A DNA stretch of 64,000 nucleotides, taken from Lineus longissimus (taxonomy: Eukaryota > Nemertea > Pilidiophora > Heteronemertea > Lineidae). Position 1 is the stretch's first letter, and each line of letters begins with the position of its first letter. The notes under the pieces are model-generated. The model made no database searches. It saw only the letters and a list, made by a program, of their open reading frames with translations, and was not told the origin of the DNA. Of the stretch, positions 55,461-64,000 are shown one piece after another. The translations under genes and the position numbers were made by a program. Where the stretch lies: positions 10,356,349-10,420,348 of the forward strand of contig NC_088318.1 of the NCBI RefSeq assembly GCF_910592395.1, written 5' to 3'.

Positions 55461-56964
55461 CTTTCAGGTTTTAGACACCCTACACCACGAAATTCTCCTC
55501 TTCTTATATGAATGGTATATTCTTATATTCTAGAGGTAATTTTTTTTAAAGTACTCATTTGTATTTTTCTTAAAAAGTATGCTTAGTAATCCTTATATTT
55601 TTTCCCCTGTAAAGCACCAGTACTCTTCCATTACCCATTAAAATATGGGATTCATAACTTTGTAATTAGGAATGTAATAGTTATCGTTTAGGGGTTATTC
55701 ACATATGTCCAGAAATGGCGAAAATCACGTTATTTGAAGAATTTTTTTCTCACTCATTTAAAGTAGTAAAGTGCAAAAACCGAATCGATGGTCCATTATG
55801 GGGACCGACGAACTAAATAACTAGGCAAAAAAATCCGACTTATCTTTTGTTTCCATCGCGAACAGTCAACAACTACATGTACTTTTGATACGTCAGTTTA
55901 AATGAAACTTATGAGATTGATACACATTATTGAAAATCATGTAGATTTCTTAAAACTTGACCAATTGATGTAAATTCAACTTTTGTAATGAAGGGTACTA
56001 TCTCCTCTTCAAGTTGATAGGATTTTGTTTGTAAAATGTCTTTAATGTTATTTAATAGAAACCAATGGACCGTGTTATACAGCAAAAACAGTTAATTTGG
56101 GGCTTGGAAAAAATCCAGTTGCCTCTATTCACAATATTTACCCCAAAAGTATGGAAACTGTTGCTATGATGGATCCAAAAATTGTTTCATGTTGTTCCAA
56201 TTTTATTTTCCAGACTTATATTGGCATTTATGAACGCCAAAATAGGGGTAAAGTTAGCAGAGTGTTAACAATTTGATATTGTAAAAACTCATTTAATATC
56301 CTACACAGTATCTCTTGATATATTTTGGGTAGAGTAGATCTTGTAGAAAATAATGCTTTTTGTCGCGTTGACTTAAGACTTATATTGCCAAAGGTATTGC
56401 AGTTTTTGTAACCAAGCTGCAAAACATTACTTTAACTGGGAAAACTATGGTGACGTCATATAGGTAGGGTATTTCCCGAGGAACCCGGCTGTTCCAAGTA
56501 ACGTTTGCCTCCTACGATTGGCATGCCAAGTAATACGATTTCGCTGAATTGATGCATTCTCGTCCCTCGAGAAATCATCCTATCTTCTTCGTATAGATAT
56601 GCAGTGTGCAATTACTACCCGAAACGAGAATGGGGTTTTCCATAAACATAACCCATGTATTATTTATTATTCAGTTCGCCGCTGCATTGTCATTCAATTC
56701 ATTCTGTTCTTTTGGTTAGGATGTGACTGTTCATAATGTCCGGATCTGTGTGGATGCTGACGGATTTTTGGAAGAGGTAGGTAGGCCGACTAATAGATAC
56801 AGGAGACATGTGGACTTTTGGTGGTAGGTAGATGTTGTCTGGATAGAAAAGGTGTGGAATGATTGAAACGAACCTATTTGCCCAGGGCATAATCTTGGAA
56901 AACCGCTCTTCCACCTATTGCAATCTCTGGATGTTCTAGCGTGCATATGAACAAACACGATATG
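55461..56964. other. AT-rich, nothing recognised
   Basis: No gene, RNA or clear repeat was seen. Confidence 0.4.
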
Positions 56965-57470
56965 TCTATTTTAAACAGTTTTCAGAGTAATAATTTTAAA
57001 CGGGTGCTCGGCTTACCGAAGCGATCACACCATAGCAAGCTTCTTAAGGCCATTTCTGTTAATCCTGTCTCCACTGTGTGTGATCCTCGATAGTAAGCTT
57101 TTACTCTTTAACCATATTTTTAAACGCCGGTGCCCGGCCAGTGCTGTTAATGCTGCTCTTTTGGCTGAATTTTTAGCTGGGCGGGGTTGTACTGTTGGCA
57201 CACTGTTACACGATGTTTCTCAAAATGTGTCGCCTGTTGTTCTTGCGTTGTCGGACCGGCCCTGCTCGCTCGTGGCCTCTGTCGGCGAGGATGGCGTAGT
57301 TGACTCTCTTAGGTCTCTCCTCCTCGACGACAGATACTGCTCCTCGGGGTCGCGTGAGAGGGGGCTGGTCAAACTTTTGGTGCGAGCTACTTTTATATAT
57401 CTGTTTAACTGTATCAACTGTATTGTTCTCCTGTTTTGAGGTTTTAAATAAATAAATAAATATCTTATCC
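56965..57470 (+). pseudogene. Decayed 3' end of a non-LTR retrotransposon (LINE)
   Basis: The frame from about 56996 reads KRVLGLPKRSHHSKLLKAIS, typical of the region behind the reverse transcriptase of LINE ORF2. A frameshift near 57085 moves the reading to the frame of 57080-57439 (LLLFNHIFKRRCPASAVNA...). The stretch ends in an (AAAT)n tail at about 57446-57462, as LINE 3' ends often do. The RT core is absent, so this is a 5'-truncated, dead copy. The exact clade is not clear. Confidence 0.6.
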
Positions 57471-57584
57471 TGATCCAATGAGGCCACATAAAAAAAATTG
57501 CTTGATTCTCATCAGCCGCCGGGTCAAAAGACAGCCTGGGAAAATTTATTTTGGCCATTTTGAAACGGTTTACTGTCGTTTCGC

Positions 57585-57800
57585 TACATTGCCAGTTCGC
57601 TACCAGTCGTTTCGCTACATGTGGCGGTCGTTTCGCTACATGGTAGGTCGTTTCGCTACATGGGTGGAGTCGTTTCGCTACATGATGGGTACGGTCGTTT
57701 CGCTACATGGAGGACGTTTCGCTACATGGGTGGAGTCGTTTCGCTACATGGATGTAGGTAATTTCGCTACATCGTAGGTCGTTTCGCTACATGGGTGGAG
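57585..57800. repeat. Minisatellite, gtcgtttcgctacatg unit of variable length
   Basis: About ten copies of tcgtttcgctacatg separated by 3-11 bp (ggtggag, gtagg, gatgggtacg). Confidence 0.93.
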
Positions 57801-58679
57801 TCATTATTTTTTCAAGTTTGTGCTAAACTCCGGGCTAAATATTTGTTGTGAATTTAGGGAAAAAATGCTCGAGTATACTACAATCAAGATGTACAGACCG
57901 GGGGAGCTGGCGGTACGTACCCATAAGTCTTTGCGGTAGTCTCGCGCGTACCGGATATAACCCATCAAGCTTTTCTCCTTCAGAGAAATACTGCGTTGCG
58001 CTCAAGTGCCTTATAAGTGCCTGTGAACAAAATTAACGTTCGACCAATGAGAAAGCCACATTACCCTGCATACGAGGTTGGACGCGTGATCACTAAATGA
58101 CAAGTAAAAATAGAATCAGACCACATGTTTCTATATGTCAGAATGCTGCCGGCAATGTAGAGAAACAGCCTGATACCTTTTGAAACAACCCTTTTCACGG
58201 CTTTTCACAGGCAACGTTTGTTTACCACGGCATAAAAGTAAAAATTTACAATCTTATTCAAGCAATTTACTTCAAGTTGTCCATGCCTTTCAATCAATCA
58301 ATGTTCATGATATTTTGAATACTTTTGGTGATGTTTTATTTTAAAACATGACTTTTATGTCATGGTAAACTTACGCTGCCTGTGAAAAGAAGGCCAAAAT
58401 TTATTTTCGCATACGGTCTATTTTTTGGCGTCTTGCCATTTTATTATTGAATCACCCGGAAGCTTTCATTGTAGTTGTATACGTGAATTTCACATCGTAA
58501 TATTCCAAATGACATCATATTGCTACACAGTCTGACGTTTGATTAATTGTGGCGGTTGTGACATGAAAACAAGCATGCGCCTTCTTTGGTCGGAAAAATT
58601 TGGTGAGGTAGTCATCCAATTTGCCAGCATTAGTTCAACTAAGCGTCATCTCCCTTCTGCAGTAAATTTACAATTGAAT
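57801..58679. other. Nothing recognised
   Basis: No gene or repeat was identified. A promoter or 5' exon for the downstream gene could lie here but is not visible. Confidence 0.35.
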
Positions 58680-59793
58680 CTACCAGGCCCAGGCTGGTTA
58701 CAAGTCCTGATATCAAGTCCTCTTCTTTGCTGTTGAAGCTACCAGGCCCAGGCTGGTTACAAGTCCTGATATCAAGTCCTCTTCTTTGCAGTTGAAGCTA
58801 CCAGGCCCAGGTTGGTTACAAGTCCTGATATCAAGTCCACTTCTTTGCAGTTGAAGCTACCAGGCCCAGGTTGGTTACAAGTCCTGATATCAAGTCCTCT
58901 TCTTTGCAGTTGAAGCTACCAGGCCCAGGTTGGTAACAAGTCCGGAAGTCAAGTCCTCATCTTTGCAGTTCATGTGTTGTTACCACCAGGCCCAGGTTGC
59001 TAACAAGTCCTGATATCAAGCCCTCTTATTTGCAGTTGAAGCTACCAGGCCCAGGTTGGTAACAAGTCCAGATATCAAGTGCTCTTTTTTGCTGTTGAAG
59101 CTACCAGGCCAAGGTTGGTTACAGGTCCTGATATCAAGTCCTCTTCTTTGCTGTTGAAGCTACCAGGCCGAGGTTGGTAACAAGTCCTGATATCAAGTCC
59201 TCTTCTTTGCTGTTGAAGCTACCAGGCCCAGGTTGGTTACAAGTCCTGATATCAAGTCCACTTCTTTGCAGTTGAAGCTACCAGGCCCAGGTTGGTTACA
59301 AGTCCTGATATCAAGTCCTCTTCTTTGCAGTTGAAGCTACCAGGCCCAGGTTGGTAACAAGTCCTGATATCAAGTCCTCTTCTTTGCTGTTGAAGCAACC
59401 AGGCCCTGGTTGGTAACAAGTCCTGATATCAAGTCCTCTTCTTTGCAGTTGAAGCTTCCAGGCCGAGGTTGGTAACAAGTCCTGATATCAAGTCCTCTTC
59501 TATGCAGTTGAAGCTTCCAGGCCGAGGTTGGTAACAAGTCCTGATATCAAGTCCTTTTCTATGCAGTTGAAGCTACCAGGCCCAGGTTGGTACAAGTCCT
59601 GATATCAAGTTCTCTTCTTTGCAGTTGAAGCTACCAGGCCCAGGTTGGTAACAAGTCCTGATAGTGATATAAAGTCTCTTCTTTGCAGTTGTAGCTACCA
59701 GGCCCAGGTTGGTAACAAGTCCTAATATCAAGTCCACTTCTTTACAGTTGAAACTACCAGGCCCAGGTTGGTAACAAGTCCTCTTCTTTGCAG
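58680..59793 (+). repeat. Minisatellite, 59-bp unit, 19 copies, carrying a splice acceptor
   Basis: Unit: ttgaagctaccaggcccagg, ttggtaacaagtcctgatat, caagtcctcttctttgcag. The last 15 bases are a pyrimidine tract plus AG. The final unit (missing about 14 bp) ends at 59793, exactly at the start of the downstream exon. About 14 of the other 18 units keep the terminal AG; the rest read gctg. Confidence 0.96.
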
Positions 59794-59996
59794 TTGATTT
59801 TTCATACAACGAAGCCAAGCGGTAAAGGGATGGCACACAAGAGGGGAAGACCGACAGAAAGCCGCCTGGAAAGGGTACAGGAGATCATTGCAGATGATCC
59901 AAAAGCTCGTGAACATTTTGAGAACATGTACCAGAACTGTGGTGTCCCTCGATGGTTGAGGGAAGCCATTTCTACATTCATTGAGCAACAGTCGTG
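59794..59996 (+). CDS. Unrecognised multi-exon gene, first visible exon
   Basis: A 203-nt exon following the acceptor cttctttgcag, donor gtgagt. It opens in phase 0 and ends with two bases of a Trp codon. Translation includes RGRPTESRLERVQEII, then DDPKAREHFENMYQNCGVPR and WLREAISTFIEQQSW; the segment is charged, with helical character. An ATG at 59830 could be the start (no in-frame stop between 59794 and it), or the frame may continue from an upstream exon I could not find. I do not recognise the family. Reality as a coding exon is supported by six consecutive exons with matching phases. Confidence 0.8.
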
Positions 59997-60269
59997 GTGA
60001 GTTTAAAGGAAACCTTGATCTTGGATCTTGATTCTTAAAATGTTGTACTGTAGGGCTATATAGTACCATTATCTGAATTTGTGATTTTTGCCCCTTTACG
60101 GCCTGGTCACATGAAGGGAAGGGTTACAATAAGTGTAATTCCTCAAGAAGCGCTGCACCCTCTCATATATTGTCATTCACTATCTCCTTCCCTCGCATGT
60201 TACTCAGTGGAATGATTGGAAGCTTGGATCGGGCCAACATCTTCTATGACACCATTTTCACCATTTCAG

Positions 60270-60378
60270 GTGCAATGTTGACTCTGCACAAGGATTATTC
60301 GCCGAGTTCATTGCTGAAGCTTTCTTTGCAGTTCTTGATCCCGATCATGAGAAAAGCTTGAGTATTCATTCGAGTACG
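60270..60378 (+). CDS. Unrecognised multi-exon gene, exon 2
   Basis: A 109-nt exon: acceptor ccatttcag, one base completing Trp, then 36 codons to a gtaaag donor, ending in phase 0. It reads CNVDSAQGLFAEFIAEAFFA and then VLDPDHEKSLSIHSST. The protein is mixed polar and hydrophobic and probably helical. A longer open frame over this spot (60170-60361) is in a different register and does not fit the neighbouring exons. Confidence 0.8.
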
Positions 60379-60670
60379 GTAAAGGATTTAAAGGTTATTA
60401 GAGAACTATTGCAAAGGGCTTTCCTAGCCAACATCCATTTCCTGGGTTCATTTATGAGGTTCAATAATATGAGGCAGTTCATGACGATGGTGGCTTGGCA
60501 TAATTGAACATACTTTTACAGCTGGTCAAAATTTAGCAGTTTACAGAAATATGTCTTCAAACATTTGAACCAAATTAACTATTTATTTGTGAATTTTTGA
60601 AAGTAGGCCTACATTTAAAACATGATTAACAACTGTGGTTATTGTCTGATAATCATGCTTTAATTTTTAG

Positions 60671-60805
60671 TCAAGATACCAAGAGCATCCTGAAACGTTT
60701 ATCCAGAACATGCGTAGTTGTGTAGAGATGGAAGTAAACATCATCTCAGCAAAAACAGTTGTAAGAGTTGAAGAATATGCAGCCGAACCATCCAGTTCTG
60801 CCGAG
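60671..60805 (+). CDS. Unrecognised multi-exon gene, exon 3
   Basis: A 135-nt exon, 45 codons, phase 0 on both sides (acceptor taatttttag, donor gtaaga). It reads SRYQEHPETFIQNMRSCVEM, continues with NIISAKTVVRVEEYA and ends EPSSSAE. No motif recognised. Confidence 0.78.
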
Positions 60806-61463
60806 GTAAGATTTGAAATGATCTTCTCCTGCTCATACCAAGTATTTATTTTCCTTCACAAGACCTCATGTAAACACTAGTAAAAATCTGCTGAACTAAT
60901 ATACCGGATTTAGGGAGTTTTACTTTCCATGGATACGATGCTAGTCTATTGCAAGTCAACTCCCTATTGCAAGACTATTTCCGATATATACTCCCTGGTA
61001 AATAGAATAAATGCAGGGTTAGGTGTTCTGCTCAAGGATATAGAGATCATAGGTACATCTAGTAAAGATACATGACATAATACCCGGGTTTTTGATTTGA
61101 CGTACTTTTCAAGGTCGCATAGGTCAACTTTGAAAATTTCAAAAAACATTGCGCGTTTTCTCACTATGTAACCTAGATCATTTTAAACTTGTACCAAGAT
61201 GGCTCTAGGCAAGTCCTACCCAAACGACCAACAACAGTCCGGATTCCAGATTTGAACCCTGGTCTCCTTAACATGAGCCTGGTGCTTGAAGTATAATGCC
61301 TCAGAGTGTAGTTCCTTGCGATTATAAAAGACAACCTCATGGGGTGTGTTATCAAACAATGACTTAAAAGCTTCAGCTGAGGACAATGGACCTCAGACAT
61401 GTTTTGACTGAAATCTGCATAGACCTTTGATCATGTGATGTAATGCCTTTCAATTTCTTCCAG
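60806..61463 (+). other. Intron with repeat fragments
   Basis: 61045-61135 is a fragment of the 1.14-kb repeat family (ataggtacatctag, cccgggtttttgatttgac, cttttcaaggtcgcataggt). 61190-61330 has a minus-strand tRNA-like phrase (gatttgaaccctggtctcct) and is probably a SINE remnant. Confidence 0.65.
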
Positions 61464-61790
61464 ATAGCAACGAGGGCGTACCATGATATGACGGTCAAAG
61501 ATATTGTGGGTAACGATTCAAAAAAACAACGAATGCAGCCTACTGAATCAAACCTCATGGTTTGTATTGCCAATGTGATCTATTTCTCATCTGCATGTTT
61601 GTCTACACTGGGGAAAGAGGCCTATCTGGAACTGCACTCCCGACTCTTAAATCAAGGCCAATGTCTTAAAGCTGACGGGTCAAATATACATTCCCAAGTA
61701 ACCATCGAAGCAGAGCTTTCGAGAATGTTCATGATGTGCATTTGGATCTTCCACAGAATATACCCATTACCCCAAGTGCATGAATCGAAA
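61464..61790 (+). CDS. Unrecognised multi-exon gene, exon 4
   Basis: A 327-nt exon, 109 codons, phase 0 at both ends (acceptor caatttcttccag; donor gtgagg chosen because it keeps phase 0 and the next exon reads on). It contains IATRAYHDMTVKDIVGND, SNLMVCIANVIYFSSACLST (moderately hydrophobic), GKEAYLELHSRLLNQGQC and ELSRMFMMCIWIFHRIYPLP. These hydrophobic helices look buried more than membrane-spanning, which is an inference. An alternative donor further on (around 61817) cannot be excluded. Confidence 0.78.
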
Positions 61791-61849
61791 GTGAGGCATT
61801 CTATGCAGACACCGTGGAGTAAACATCGAGTGGAAGTGTTTTATATTTG

Positions 61850-62166
61850 ACCCGTCAGCTTTAACTTTTATATTTGACCTGTCAGCTTTAACTTTTATAT
61901 TTGACCCGTCAGCTTTAACTTTTTTATTTGACCCGTCAGCTTTAACTTTTATATTTGACCCGTCAGCTTTAACTTTTATATTTGACCCGTCAGCTTTAAC
62001 TTTTTTATTTGACCTGTCAGCTTTAACTTTTATATTTGACCCGTCAGCTTTAACTTTTATATTTGACCCATCAGCTTTAACTTTTATATTTGACCCGTCA
62101 GCTTTAACTTTTATATTTGAACCGTCAGCTTTAACTTTTATATTTGAACCGTCAGCTTTAACTTTT
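61850..62166 (+). repeat. Minisatellite, 27-bp unit, about 12 copies
   Basis: Unit: atatttgacccgtcagcttt plus aactttt, starting 60 bp after the exon 4 donor. The unit combines a pyrimidine-rich stretch with cag, so it contains weak acceptor-like sequence. Confidence 0.95.
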
Positions 62167-62273
62167 CAAGAGAACATTGACACCTGGCCCAAATAGTGTG
62201 AAGATCCAGGTATGCCAGTCGTCAATAAAACGTTGTTTTAGAGATTTGGTCATTCTTTCAAATTTCTTTTCAG

Positions 62274-62428
62274 TTACATGAGAGGATGCAAGAAGTCTCT
62301 GAGATGTTCAGGAAAGAAGTGGACGCATGCTTCGAGCGTCGAAAGCAATGGCAAAGGGAAGATGATTCAATACATTATCGGGACCAAAAAGATCTCAAAC
62401 AGAACAGCCTTGATGAAGTTATACAAAT
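62274..62428 (+). CDS. Unrecognised multi-exon gene, exon 5
   Basis: A 155-nt exon: acceptor aatttcttttcag, donor gtaggt, 51 codons plus two bases. It reads LHERMQEVSEMFRKEVDACF, ERRKQWQRED, HYRDQKDLKQNSLDEVIQ. It is highly charged with heptad-like spacing, so a coiled coil is likely. It joins exon 6 in matching phase to make an Ile codon. Confidence 0.8.
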
Positions 62429-63326
62429 GTAGGTGGCATTATAGAGACCAGAGATATATGTTAATTGTTCAGGTCTGCCAGGTGTCCTGGACTTCTGTGT
62501 CCACTTTTTAGGCACTGTGACCTGCATCAAGGTGGTGGTGTCATGGGTCAAAGGTCATGTGTTTTAACCTCGTCCAGTTGCCCCTTTGTGCATGACAAGT
62601 CTAGTGCAAGAGGTCGCTGCATTAGCAGCTCCTTGATACCCTGGACATACTGAACTTCCAGCGGTATTGCCTCCATTACCTCCGCCCACTGACGAAATAC
62701 ATGTCATTTTTCTGTTTATCGCACGCCTCACTTTACGGTGCACCTAACCCAAGTTTGAGCTGATTCTGCCATAAACACTGTACTGCACTATCTCTATACG
62801 GCAAATAAAGCAGCATATGTTGAACCGGTTTTTTGATCACACAGACCTCACTTTCCATGGCCACAGCGCTGTTAATATGAGCTGGATTTCAAAATAACTT
62901 CACAGGGTTTGCCCTTTTAATATTCTCCAGACACTGCGAAAGTTATTGTTGTTTTTGAATGAAACACAAAAACGCTAAACTTGCCGAGATATCAGACTGC
63001 TAATCTAGCAGTAGCGATGGTCAGTGACCTCACGCTGACTTGTTACCATTGTGTACAGCGATGCCGTTCATGAGTAATAGTCGATCGACTTCAGTTTGAA
63101 TTAGAGCGCATACAAATGCATGCTGTACTTTTCGTCGAGGTATTAGACACGCGGTGTCGGTAAAGCTTAGCAATGTCAATATTGAGGGTCAAGATGTACC
63201 CTGGAGTGCTTCCTGACACTCCGGTTATATTGACAGTCACTGTAAAGCACTTTGAGACAGTAATGGTCTGAGAAAAGTGCTAGGAAAATTGACACTTTTC
63301 CAATGCATATTTAATTCTTTCCTCAG
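62429..63326 (+). other. Intron with a SINE-like tail
   Basis: 63180-63295 reads cactgtaaagcactttgaga, then gaaaagtgctaggaaaattg, resembling the tail of the SINE at 25950-26175. Nothing else was recognised. Confidence 0.55.
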
Positions 63327-63467
63327 CTTTTGTGGCACTGATGAGAACTTCAAGAAAATCAAAGACGTTTATGATAATATAAAGGAGATTTTTGCTCACC
63401 TGTGTACAGGGAAATTGGATGAAGCATTCCAAAATATAAACAGCCTACACGTAGAACTTGTAGCCAG
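63327..63467 (+). CDS. Unrecognised multi-exon gene, exon 6 (gene continues past the window)
   Basis: A 141-nt exon: acceptor attctttcctcag, donor gtaagt. After one base completing Ile it reads FCGTDENFKKIKDVYDNIKE, IFAHLCTGKLDEAFQNINSL and HVELVA, ending two bases into an Arg codon. A helical, charged segment. No stop codon ends the gene here, so further exons lie downstream. Confidence 0.82.
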
Positions 63468-63619
63468 GTAAGTTGATCTTGCTTTAGGTTTCTACTTGGG
63501 CAGAAGAAGTGGTGTGCTGGTTCTATATTTAGCCGCTGGTGTCGCCATCACCCACCCCATCTTACGTTCCAAAAGTCACAAGTATTCACATCACTGCGAT
63601 GCGTGGCATTTGTCTGTTA

Positions 63620-64000
63620 TTGAGGTGAGTCTATAAAATACTACAGTGTCTGTCGTCCGTCGTCGTCTGTATCCTGTTTCAAAAACAGTGGCACGTTTCT
63701 TAATGGCTAAAGCTATGAACTTGAAACTTTGTACAAAGGACCCCCCCCCCCCCAGGACAGGTGACCTCTGACAATGAATTTCGGTCCTATCTGATTCTTG
63801 ACGTAGCCACCAGGGGGTCAGAAGTGGAAACCTAAAAAGTGTGATATCTCTCTTATGAGTGACTCGTTTTCAATAAAATTGTTATGGTAGGTTCTCCTAG
63901 CAAGGATACATCACATATCATACGGGTTTTTGATCTGACCTAGTTTTCAAAGTCACAGAGGTCAAATGGCGTAAATTGTCCGTTTGAAATTGAATGTAAC
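63620..64000. mobile_element. Diverged, window-truncated copy of the 1.14-kb repeat family
   Basis: The gtccgtcgtcgtctg start, ggcacgtttctta, ccaccagggggtcagaagtg and gtcacagaggtcaaatggcg blocks appear in the family order. The head hairpin is reduced to gaggtgag, and a poly-C run lies near 63740-63753. It runs off the end of the window. Confidence 0.85.

Noticed and set aside
54312-55474. Several frames on both strands around the poly-C/G array
   Set aside because: Repeat-derived, broken by homopolymers, with no recognisable protein.
57080-57439. 119-codon frame as an independent gene
   Set aside because: It continues, through a frameshift, a LINE-like post-RT sequence and ends at an (AAAT)n tail.
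60170-60361. 63-codon open frame overlapping exon 2 of the second gene
   Set aside because: It is in a different register; only the frame used in the exon model joins both neighbouring exons in phase.

Overview
This is eukaryotic DNA from a bilaterian animal, most likely a marine invertebrate. Coding sequence is split into short exons with GT/AG junctions and matched phases. Large introns are packed with minisatellites, foldback elements and tRNA-derived SINE-like copies, and there is a full-length DIRS-type tyrosine-recombinase retrotransposon. I cannot fix the phylum from sequence alone (amphioxus, hemichordate and spiralian are all possible). No prokaryotic operon, CRISPR array or rRNA gene is present.

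Layout. (1) 509-43700 holds most of a naked cuticle (nkd) gene on the + strand: an acidic exon at 509-639, then an intron of about 40.9 kb, then exons 41562-41657 (EF-hand), 42448-42698 and 43004-43700 (basic/His-rich C-terminus and stop). The 5' exon(s) lie upstream of the window. (2) The giant nkd intron contains a 7.7-kb DIRS element (4961-12666) with inverted terminal repeats, an internal complementary region, a Gag-like ORF and an intact RT-RNase H-tyrosine recombinase ORF. A 1.14-kb interspersed repeat is nested in its 5' part. The intron also holds a 53-bp satellite of about 40 units (18866-21035), a second copy of the nested repeat (21785-22908), several foldback elements and many diverged tandem duplications. 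(3) 43660-45240, directly behind the nkd stop codon, is a roughly 60-bp tandem array made from the last nkd codons plus the start of the 3' UTR. (4) 45241-58680 has no convincing gene. It holds a 66-bp satellite (50805-52890), foldback elements, SINE-like copies, a degenerate array with poly-C/G tracts (54390-55460) and a decayed LINE 3' end (56965-57470). (5) 59794-63467 holds at least six exons of a second + strand gene that I do not recognise; it continues past the window. Its first visible exon follows a 59-bp minisatellite (58680-59793) in which most units carry a copy of the same 3' splice acceptor.

How they fit together. Nkd family proteins are intracellular Dishevelled-binding antagonists of Wnt signalling. 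The second gene shows no evident functional link. The main themes are tandem arrays born at exon edges (stop codon in nkd, splice acceptor in the downstream gene) and nested transposons, including one insertion that supplies a start codon to the DIRS gag-like ORF.
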